Below are positions 1-5,662 of a stretch of 5,662 nt of DNA, piece by piece. Within the stretch, counting starts at the first letter, position 1; each line of letters begins with the position of its first letter. Source of the DNA: SAR86 cluster bacterium (GTDB taxonomy: Bacteria; Pseudomonadota; Gammaproteobacteria; Pseudomonadales; Azotimanducaceae); the NCBI GenBank assembly GCA_013204195.1, contig JABMOJ010000408.1:1-5662 (forward strand), read 5' to 3'. The position numbers and the translations under genes are program-made. The notes beneath the pieces were generated by a model. That model ran no database searches and was not told the DNA's origin. It saw only the letters and a program-made list of their open reading frames with translations.

Positions 1-110
1 AGCAACAATGTTGCCAGCTTGCTAAGCAACAATGTTGCCAGCTTGCTAAGCAACAATGTTGCCAGCTTGCTAAGCAACAATGTTGCCAGCTTGCTAAGCA
101 ACAATGTTGC
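1..110. repeat. 24-bp perfect tandem repeat, 4.6 copies
   Basis: Four identical 24-bp units start at 1, 25, 49 and 73, and a fifth partial copy of 14 bases runs from 97 to 110 before the match ends. Each unit opens with AGCAACAATGTTGCC and closes with AGCTTGCTA. Inside each unit GCAACA-A-TGTTGC is an inverted repeat with 6-bp arms around one base, and across each junction GCTT-GCT-AAGC can also pair. Copies are identical, which suggests recent expansion or active homogenisation. The array touches the left edge, so its true length is unknown. There are no spacers, so it is not a CRISPR. The unit length is a multiple of three, so forward frames 1 and 3 stay open through it, while frame 2 gives an ATG and a TAA five codons later in each full copy. 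Function is unknown: it could be a protein-binding array, a structured RNA or DNA element, or simply a minisatellite. Confidence 0.95.
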
Positions 111-265
111 CCGTACGGTTGGGTTCAATAACCAATTTAAGCTCAAGTCATCGACTTCGCAGCGACGTTAAGGCCGCCCCAGTTATAGGGCGACGAACAA
201 TACAAAGACATCAGGGATGCGGACACACCGCCGACCTCAACAGCACTTCTAGTGTGGATTAAGCT
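111..265 (+). promoter_or_regulatory. acnD upstream leader, no clear promoter
   Basis: This is the non-repetitive stretch between the tandem array and acnD. It starts with the perfect 8-bp palindrome CCGTACGG (111-118). A weak hairpin follows, GGTT (122-125) pairing with AACC (130-133). No convincing -35/-10 pair can be pointed to; TTATAG at 183-188 resembles a -10 box but has no good -35 partner. A weak Shine-Dalgarno, GGA at 256-258, lies 7 nt before the acnD ATG. If acnD is transcribed with upstream prp genes, no promoter is required here; if not, the promoter lies in this leader or in the repeat. The assignment as regulatory rests on position only. Confidence 0.3.
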
Positions 266-2857
266 ATGAACAAGACATACCGTAAATCACTACCCGGTAC
301 CGACCTGGATTATTTTGATACCCAGGCCGCAGTTGATGCGATTCAAGCCGGCGCCTATGCACAATTACCCTATACTTCCCGCGTGTTCGCCGAGAATCTC
401 GTGCGTCGGTGCGACCCGGCGGTTCTGACTGACTCGCTCAAACAATTCATCGAACGCAAACGCGACCTGGACTTTCCCTGGTTTCCTGCCCGCGTGGTCT
501 GTCACGACATTTTGGGACAAACCGCGTTGGTTGACCTCGCTGGCCTGCGAGACGCCATCGCGGCTAAAGGCGGTGATCCCTCACAGGTGAACCCCGTGGT
601 CCCCACCCAGTTAATTGTCGACCACTCGCTCGCTGTTGAGCACGCTGGCTTTGACGCACAGGCCTTCGAAAAAAATCGCGCCATCGAAGACCGTCGCAAC
701 GAAGATCGTTTTCACTTCATCAATTGGACTAAAGAAGCCTTCAGGAACGTGGATGTGATCCCGCCCGGCAATGGCATCATGCACCAGATCAATCTGGAAC
801 GAATGTCACCGGTCATTCAGGTTCGTGACGGCGTTGCCTTTCCTGACACGCTGGTGGGCACCGACAGCCATACACCGATGGTTGACGCACTCGGGGTTAT
901 CGCCGTTGGCGTCGGCGGCCTTGAGGCTGAAAGCGTCATGCTCGGCCGCGCCTCATATATGCGCCTACCAGACATTATCGGCGTGAACCTTACCGGCAAG
1001 CCACAACCGGGCATCACTGCTACTGATATCGTTCTGGCCCTAACGGAATTCCTCCGGGACGGCAAAGTGGTATCGAGCTATCTTGAGTTTTATGGTGAAG
1101 GCTCAACGCACCTCACCCTCGGTGACCGCGCCACCATCTCCAATATGACACCGGAATTCGGTGCCACCGCTGCGATGTTCTACATCGATCAGCAAACGAT
1201 TGATTACTTGCGCCTCACCGGTCGAGAAGACGAGCAAATCAAACTCGTAGAAACCTACGCGAAAGCCACCGGCCTGTGGGCTGACAGTCTCACAGACGCG
1301 GTATACGAGCGGGTACTGACCTTTGACCTGTCATCTGTAGGTCGTAATATTGCCGGTCCGTCCAACCCCCATCGACGAGTGCCAACATCGGAACTGGCGG
1401 CCCGCGGCATCAGCGGCATCATCGAGAATGAAGCCGGAAAAATGCCCGATGGCGCTGTTATTATCGCCGCGATCACCAGCTGCACGAATACCAGCAACCC
1501 GCGCAATGTGATCGCCGCCGGCTTGATTGCACGCAATGCCAACGCCCTGGGTCTGACACGCAAGCCCTGGGTTAAAACCTCGCTGGCGCCAGGCTCAAAA
1601 GCCGTTCAATTGTATCTGGAAGATGCGAATCTGCTGTCAGAACTCGAGCAACTCGGTTTTGGCATCGTCGGTTTTGCCTGTACTACCTGTAATGGTATGA
1701 GTGGCGCACTGGACCCTGTTATTCAACAAGAAGTGATCGACCGAGATCTTTACGCCACAGCCGTATTGTCAGGCAACCGCAATTTTGATGGGCGGATTCA
1801 CCCCTATGCTAAACAAGCATTTTTGGCATCGCCACCGCTGGTCGTGGCCTATGCCATCGCCGGCACCATACGCTTCGACATTGAAAAGGACATCCTGGGC
1901 TACGACACCGAAGGTACGCCCGTCAGACTAAAAGATATCTGGCCGAAGGATGAGGAAATAGACGCCATCGTCAAGCAGAGCGTCAAACCAGAGCAATTCC
2001 GTAAGGTCTACGATCCTATGTTTGTTACCTTGAAGGACGTCACTGACCAGACCGATCCGCTCTATGACTGGCGCCCCGAGAGCACTTACATTCGCCGCCC
2101 ACCCTATTGGGAAGGCGCCTTGGCGGGAGAGCGAGCACTCAAGAACATGCGCCCTCTGGCTGTGTTAGGTGACAATATCACCACCGACCATTTGTCACCC
2201 TCGAATGCCATCATGCTCGATAGCGCAGCCGGCGAATACCTACATAAAATGGGCCTGCCAGAGGAAGATTTTAATTCCTACGCGACTCACCGCGGTGATC
2301 ATTTGACGGCGCAAAGGGCTACATTTGCCAATCCAAAACTGCTGAACGAAATGGTGCTAGACAACGGCGAAATCAAACAAGGCTCTCTGGCCCGCCTGGA
2401 ACCAGAAGGTACGATCACGCGCATGTGGGAAGCCATTGAGATCTATATGGAACGGAAACAGCCCTTGATCATTATCGCTGGCGCTGACTATGGTCAAGGT
2501 TCTTCTCGCGACTGGGCCGCCAAGGGCGTGCGACTGGCCGGTGTCGAAGCGATTGTTGCCGAGGGTTTTGAGCGCATTCACCGAACCAACCTCGTCGGCA
2601 TGGGCGTTTTACCGTTGGAATTCAAGGCTGGCGAGAACCGTGCAACCTATGCAATTGATGGCACAGAAACCTACGACGTGATTGGCAAACCTACGCCGCG
2701 AGCCGCCCTGACCCTGGTCATTACCCGTAAAAACGGTGAGCAGCTAGAAGTGCCAGTCACCTGCCGACTAGACACTGCCGAAGAGGTTTCGATTTATGAT
2801 GCAGGTGGTGTACTACAACGCTTCGCGCAGGATTTTCTGGAATCCGCCAACGCTTAA
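266..2857 (+). CDS. acnD: Fe/S-dependent 2-methylcitrate dehydratase AcnD
   Basis: An 863-residue aconitase-superfamily enzyme of the cytoplasm. It dehydrates 2-methylcitrate in the 2-methylcitrate cycle of propionate breakdown, yielding a 2-methylaconitate isomer that PrpF must process. The [4Fe-4S] ligands are visible as Cys406 (ITSCTNTSNP) and Cys472/Cys475 (ACTTCNG). Active-site counterparts of aconitase include Asp119-His120, GTDSH with Asp200/Ser201/His202, and the swivel-domain GQGSSRDW with Ser746 (general base position) and Arg748. The C-terminal swivel domain begins near DNITTDHLSP (636-645). The N-terminus (YRKSLPGTDLDYFDT) and overall length match remembered Shewanella AcnD (about 867 residues) rather than AcnA or AcnB. 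The start is well fixed, because an in-frame TAA at 260-262 lies just upstream of the ATG. No truncation or frameshift is seen. The next gene, prpF, is its functional partner, and the pair replaces PrpD. AcnA is the main alternative, but the prpF linkage argues strongly against it. Confidence 0.96.
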   Translation: MNKTYRKSLPGTDLDYFDTQAAVDAIQAGAYAQLPYTSRVFAENLVRRCDPAVLTDSLKQFIERKRDLDFPWFPARVVCHDILGQTALVDLAGLRDAIAAKGGDPSQVNPVVPTQLIVDHSLAVEHAGFDAQAFEKNRAIEDRRNEDRFHFINWTKEAFRNVDVIPPGNGIMHQINLERMSPVIQVRDGVAFPDTLVGTDSHTPMVDALGVIAVGVGGLEAESVMLGRASYMRLPDIIGVNLTGKPQPGITATDIVLALTEFLRDGKVVSSYLEFYGEGSTHLTLGDRATISNMTPEFGATAAMFYIDQQTIDYLRLTGREDEQIKLVETYAKATGLWADSLTDAVYERVLTFDLSSVGRNIAGPSNPHRRVPTSELAARGISGIIENEAGKMPDGAVIIAAITSCTNTSNPRNVIAAGLIARNANALGLTRKPWVKTSLAPGSKAVQLYLEDANLLSELEQLGFGIVGFACTTCNGMSGALDPVIQQEVIDRDLYATAVLSGNRNFDGRIHPYAKQAFLASPPLVVAYAIAGTIRFDIEKDILGYDTEGTPVRLKDIWPKDEEIDAIVKQSVKPEQFRKVYDPMFVTLKDVTDQTDPLYDWRPESTYIRRPPYWEGALAGERALKNMRPLAVLGDNITTDHLSPSNAIMLDSAAGEYLHKMGLPEEDFNSYATHRGDHLTAQRATFANPKLLNEMVLDNGEIKQGSLARLEPEGTITRMWEAIEIYMERKQPLIIIAGADYGQGSSRDWAAKGVRLAGVEAIVAEGFERIHRTNLVGMGVLPLEFKAGENRATYAIDGTETYDVIGKPTPRAALTLVITRKNGEQLEVPVTCRLDTAEEVSIYDAGGVLQRFAQDFLESANA

Positions 2858-2894
2858 ACTCAGCCTGCAGACATAGATTATTAACAGACAAATC

Positions 2895-2910
2895 GCCACC
2901 AACAGGTGGC
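2895..2910 (+). other. Intercistronic hairpin between acnD and prpF
   Basis: GCCACC-AACA-GGTGGC is a perfect 6-bp, GC-rich stem with a 4-nt loop. No T-run follows, so it is not a standard intrinsic terminator. It lies 37 nt after the acnD stop and 19 nt before the preferred prpF ATG. It could stabilise the upstream mRNA 3' end, cause partial attenuation, or tune prpF translation. The alternative GTG start of prpF at 2906 would lie inside the downstream arm. Confidence 0.5.
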
Positions 2911-2929
2911 CTTAACTGACGAGACAACG

Positions 2930-4114
2930 ATGCCTCACGTACCCCAAATTAAAATTCCTGCCACTTACATGCGTGGCGGCACCAGCAAAGGCGTTTTCTT
3001 CAGCCTCAACGACATGCCTGAATCGACCCAGGTTGCCGGTGCCGCTCGAGATGCATTCCTATTGCGGGTTATCGGCAGCCCAGATCCCTACGGCAAACAG
3101 ACTGACGGCATGGGGGGCGCAACCTCCAGCACCAGCAAAACCGTCATTCTAGCGAAGAGCAGCCAGCCGGATCACGATGTGGATTATCTATTCGGTCAGG
3201 TCGCTATCGACAAGGCCTTCGTTGACTGGAGCGGCAACTGCGGCAACCTGTCGGCGGCAGTCGGCGCATTCGCCATCAACAGCGGCCTGGTGGATGCGAG
3301 CCGCATTCCCAAAGATGGTATTGCAACCGTGCGCATCTGGCAGGCGAATATCAAGAAGACTATTATCGCCTATATCCCCATCAACAATGGCACTGTGCAG
3401 GAAACTGGCGACTTCGAGCTCGACGGTGTGACATTTCCTGCGGCTGAAGTCGTCCTGGATTTTATGAATCCGGCGGACGATGACGCCGGCGGCTCCATGT
3501 TCCCAACGGGGCAGGTAGTGGATGACCTTGAAGTACCCGGCGTCGGCACACTTAAAGCAACTATGATCAACGCGGGCATTCCAACCATTTTCATCAATGC
3601 CTGCGACATCGGCTACACCGGCAGTGAATTGCAGGATGACATCAACAATGACGACAAGGCCCTCGCCATGTTTGAAACCATTCGGGCCTATGGCGCGGTT
3701 CGTATGGGATTGATCGAGACCATTGATCAGGCCGCGGGACGCCAGCACACACCTAAAGTCGCGTTTGTCGCAGCTCCCCAAGCCTATGTCTCGTCCAGCG
3801 GTAAAGCCGTTACGGCCGCCGATATTGACCTGCGCGTGCGCGCCTTATCCATGGGTAAACTGCATCATGCCATGATGGGCACCGCGGCTGTCGCCATCGG
3901 GACTGCCGCCGCCATACCTGGCACCCTGGTGAATCTCGCCGCCGGCGGCGGCGAGCGGGATGCAGTGCGCTTCGGACATCCTTCCGGGACGTTGCGGGTG
4001 GGTGCCGAGGCCAGCTTGGTCGAGGGTGACTGGGTTGTCGTCAAGGCCAGCATGAGCCGCAGCGCACGGGTGTTAATGGAAGGCTGGGTGCGTGTGCCTG
4101 GGGATAGCTTCTAA
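2930..4114 (+). CDS. prpF: 2-methylaconitate cis-trans isomerase PrpF
   Basis: A 394-residue cytoplasmic member of the PrpF family, which has the diaminopimelate-epimerase-like fold. It isomerises the 2-methylaconitate made by AcnD to 2-methyl-cis-aconitate, which AcnB can hydrate. Diagnostic stretches are ATYMRGGTSKG near the N-terminus, DGMGGATSSTSKT, DWSGNCGNLSAAVGAFA, MINAGIPTIFINA, ALSMGKLHHAMMGTAAVA and GHPSGTLRVGA. Lys70 and Cys104 correspond to Lys73 and Cys107 of the Shewanella enzyme, which I recall as its key active-site residues. The frame also allows a GTG at 2906 (402 residues), but that codon sits in a hairpin stem without a ribosome site. The ATG at 2930 has GAG at 2921-2923 at good spacing, and the conserved block then begins about where it does in homologues of roughly 397 residues. 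It follows acnD by 72 nt and is presumably cotranscribed. It appears intact. Confidence 0.95.
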   Translation: MPHVPQIKIPATYMRGGTSKGVFFSLNDMPESTQVAGAARDAFLLRVIGSPDPYGKQTDGMGGATSSTSKTVILAKSSQPDHDVDYLFGQVAIDKAFVDWSGNCGNLSAAVGAFAINSGLVDASRIPKDGIATVRIWQANIKKTIIAYIPINNGTVQETGDFELDGVTFPAAEVVLDFMNPADDDAGGSMFPTGQVVDDLEVPGVGTLKATMINAGIPTIFINACDIGYTGSELQDDINNDDKALAMFETIRAYGAVRMGLIETIDQAAGRQHTPKVAFVAAPQAYVSSSGKAVTAADIDLRVRALSMGKLHHAMMGTAAVAIGTAAAIPGTLVNLAAGGGERDAVRFGHPSGTLRVGAEASLVEGDWVVVKASMSRSARVLMEGWVRVPGDSF

Positions 4115-4156
4115 GACGAGCAACACGCCAACTGGCCACCTGCCGACCTGCGGGAC

Positions 4157-4176
4157 CTGCTTAAGCCGTTAAGCAG
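4157..4176. terminator. Possible weak terminator hairpin after prpF
   Basis: CTGCTTAA-GCCG-TTAAGCAG is a perfect 8-bp stem with a 4-nt loop, 42 nt past the prpF stop. It is the best stem seen in the gap, and its position suits the end of the acnD-prpF transcript. Neither side carries the T-run of a classical intrinsic terminator, and half of the stem is A/T. It may be a weak or Rho-assisted terminator, an mRNA 3' stabiliser or a chance palindrome. Confidence 0.4.
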
Positions 4177-4416
4177 ACCGCTACTTGCCAATCAAAGTCA
4201 GCTTGGTGCTGACCGCTGGCCTTGCTATCTCAACCCTGTCCGCCATCCCCTGCGCACGCAACACTTTGCTGTATAGGGATACGGTATCGCTGCAACATTG
4301 TCCTGGCAGTTTCGGCTGCGTCTATCTTGCGCCCTGTATCGCCATGACACATAGCATGGTCGCTCTAGGGACGCGCGCCTTGGCATCTGCGGTGTTGCTC
4401 TTTATATTGAGTTTGA

Positions 4417-4587
4417 TTAGCTTGGACCTGGGACCAGTTTGCCGCGGCTCTCCTCGAACCTAACTTCAGCACCAATGGGCTTCGTGACACCATGAGCCTG
4501 ACGGCCCTGGTGCATTTATGGCGTGCCTTTGATGATTATGTGGGCATTAAAGCCCTTAAACAAAGCCTCGCAGGCGCCCCTGCCTAA
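4417..4587 (+). pseudogene. Possible decayed C-terminal gene remnant
   Basis: Plus-strand frame 1 is open for 56 codons and ends at TAA 4585-4587. It reads like ordinary protein: it contains WTWDQFAAALLEPNF, then GLRDTMSLTALVHLW, then RAFDDYVGIKALKQ. It has no upstream start with a ribosome site. An ATG at 4492 would give only 31 residues, and TGA codons at 4408 and 4414 close the frame upstream. Frame 2 just before it reads GVALYIEFD and then stops, which would join this frame after a small indel. Frame 2 immediately after prpF (4115-4276) is also open and plausible as protein, with LLKPLSRPLLANQSQL. Together these suggest the eroded end of an unidentified gene. The family is not recognised, and chance open frames remain a real alternative. 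Confidence 0.25.
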
Positions 4588-4661
4588 TGTCGTCAATCGA
4601 AAGGCGACAAGCAACAGGCCGAATACTTGTGCGCATGATAGCCTGCGGTGATGAACAAGCC

Positions 4662-5662
4662 TCAGAAAACCACTATGCCGGCGGCACCCCCGAACATAAG
4701 GTGCCCGGCATGGTTGCGCAAACGCGCACCAAAATTAAACTCATCGCCGCCAATGCCATCATTCTTGTCAAAGTATCGTATTTCGTCGGTGTCAGGATTC
4801 AGCTCTGATAAGCCCTTATCACCACTCAACCAGATTGCGCCTGAAGGACTCTCCAGGATACCGTAAATCGTATCACCGCTGAGTCCGCTGCCTTTAGTAT
4901 AGTGCTTGAATACCGGCCGATTGACTTGCCTGTCTACCGCTGACCAACGATTTAAACCAGCGGCCAGGGTACCGACCCAGAGTGAACCGTCTGTGGCTTC
5001 CAGAATTTCCCAGGCGGTGTCATGGGAAATGCTATCGGGATTTTTGGGGTCATGCATATAGCGCGTAAATGTACCTGAATCAGGATTGAAACGATTCAAA
5101 CCACCATCCTCAGTGCCGATCCAAAACACGCTCTGCCTATCTCGATAGATCGTCAGCACGCGATTGCTACCCAATGTGGTGTCATCATTCGCTTGATGGA
5201 TATAACGAGTTATCTTTTCGCTGGCCAGATCCAGCCGATTGAGCCCGCCACCATAAGTGCCGACCCAAATTGCATTATCCGTGGGAAAAATAGCAGTGAT
5301 AGCGTTAGCGCCAATAGATTCTGCATCGGCCGGGTCATGCGCAAAATGCGCCACTTCGCCCAAACCCGGGCCGAGTCGATATAGCCCGGCAGTTCGAGTG
5401 CCTATCCAGACATTGTTAGTCTCATCGATCGCTAAAGCCATGATGCGCTTATCCGCCAAATTCTGGTCGGGCAATGCTGAAGAATGATAAACGTCTTCAT
5501 CGACGTTTGAATGGGTCAGACGGTTCAACCCACCACCATAGGTGCCAATCCAGATATCACCAGTCTTACTCTCCGCTATGGTCGTGACAATATCATTAGA
5601 TAAATGCCCTGACTCAACGTCATAGCGCTGAAATAGCCCGTCTCTATGACTCGAAATGCCCC
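4662..5662 (-). CDS. Propeller (Reg_prop) sensor protein, partial, truncated C-terminus
   Basis: The visible 333 codons have no start: the frame is open to the right edge, so the N-terminus is missing. A TTG at 5526-5528 lies inside a conserved repeat and is not the start. The protein is a run of beta-propeller blades of the two-component-regulator propeller type. Numbering from the edge, the core W-[IV]-G-T-x-x-x-G-L-x-R-[LFW] motif recurs at about residues 36-48, 84-96, 131-143, 179-191 and 227-239. A degenerate copy (IWLSGDKGLSEL) follows at 276-287, and GHLMFGGAAGIVVF ends the protein at 319-332. The period is about 48 residues. In the family, such propellers are periplasmic ligand-sensing heads followed by a Y_Y_Y domain, a membrane helix and a GGDEF or histidine-kinase output. 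Here TGA at 4662-4664 falls just after the FGG motif, where the Y_Y_Y domain should begin, so the visible gene lacks any output module. It may be a truncated pseudogene or a stand-alone propeller. The ligand is unknown. It is convergent with prpF. Confidence 0.85.
   Translation of the reverse strand, partial: GISSHRDGLFQRYDVESGHLSNDIVTTIAESKTGDIWIGTYGGGLNRLTHSNVDEDVYHSSALPDQNLADKRIMALAIDETNNVWIGTRTAGLYRLGPGLGEVAHFAHDPADAESIGANAITAIFPTDNAIWVGTYGGGLNRLDLASEKITRYIHQANDDTTLGSNRVLTIYRDRQSVFWIGTEDGGLNRFNPDSGTFTRYMHDPKNPDSISHDTAWEILEATDGSLWVGTLAAGLNRWSAVDRQVNRPVFKHYTKGSGLSGDTIYGILESPSGAIWLSGDKGLSELNPDTDEIRYFDKNDGIGGDEFNFGARLRNHAGHLMFGGAAGIVVF

Larger units (their letters stand above)
4115..4661. other. 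Intergenic region without an intact gene
   Basis: This 547-nt gap separates the convergent prpF and propeller genes. It contains a perfect hairpin (4157-4176) and short open stretches in several forward frames, described separately. The longest frame, 4185-4463 on the plus strand, would use a TTG start and has a hydrophobic N-terminus, but it has no ribosome site or family likeness and its second half looks like translation of the wrong frame. No tRNA, insertion sequence end or long direct repeat is visible. Nothing on the minus strand resembles a continuation of the propeller protein in the pieces translated by eye. Confidence 0.6.

Noticed and set aside
1..110. CRISPR array or integron attC site
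   Set aside because: The units are directly abutting with no spacers, and no integron core sites or cassette genes are visible.
183..188. TTATAG as the -10 box of an acnD promoter
   Set aside because: No acceptable -35 hexamer is found 16-18 bp upstream, so a promoter cannot be supported.
3188..3781. 197-residue minus-strand frame inside prpF
   Set aside because: It lies wholly antisense to a strongly conserved enzyme gene, and its sequence looks like a reverse shadow with no domain.
4185..4463. 92-residue plus-strand frame with a signal-peptide-like start
   Set aside because: It needs a TTG start with no ribosome site, has no recognisable family, and overlaps a more protein-like reading in another frame.
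4587..4866. Overlapping plus-strand frames of about 72 residues near the propeller gene end
   Set aside because: They are mostly antisense to clear propeller blades, and neither has family likeness or a good ribosome site.
5526..5528. TTG as the true start of the propeller gene
   Set aside because: It falls in the middle of a conserved WIGTYGGGLNRL blade motif, and the frame stays open with a further blade up to the right edge.

Overview
The window reads as a piece of a gammaproteobacterial chromosome, of the Shewanella or marine heterotroph type. This is inferred from the close resemblance of the two complete proteins to Shewanella AcnD and PrpF as I remember them, and from the large beta-propeller sensor gene at the right end. 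No database search was possible, so the taxonomic guess is soft.

Layout, left to right. (1) Bases 1-110 are a perfect 24-bp tandem repeat, four full copies plus a partial fifth, possibly continuing off the left edge. (2) Bases 111-265 are a leader with no clear promoter; they hold an 8-bp palindrome and an unconvincing 52-codon frame that stops 3 nt before acnD. (3) Bases 266-2857 (+) are acnD, the Fe/S-dependent 2-methylcitrate dehydratase. (4) A 72-nt intercistronic gap contains a perfect 6-bp hairpin. (5) Bases 2930-4114 (+) are prpF, the 2-methylaconitate isomerase. (6) Bases 4115-4661 hold no intact gene; they contain a perfect 8-bp hairpin and possible remnants of a decayed coding region. 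(7) Bases 4662-5662 (-) are the C-terminal part of a ligand_beta/Reg_prop propeller protein whose start lies off the right edge. It ends abruptly where the family normally continues into a Y_Y_Y domain and a signalling output domain.

How the genes work together. AcnD and PrpF form the PrpD-independent branch of the 2-methylcitrate cycle for propionate (propionyl-CoA) catabolism. AcnD dehydrates 2-methylcitrate to a 2-methylaconitate isomer, PrpF converts it to 2-methyl-cis-aconitate, an ordinary aconitase (AcnB) hydrates that to 2-methylisocitrate, and PrpB cleaves it to pyruvate and succinate. prpB, prpC and the regulator usually found just upstream are not in the window; the tandem repeat occupies that side instead. 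The propeller gene is convergent to the prp genes and probably unrelated.

I do not see an entirely new system. The items most worth a second look are the repeat array in front of acnD, the truncated propeller sensor, and the possible gene graveyard between it and prpF.
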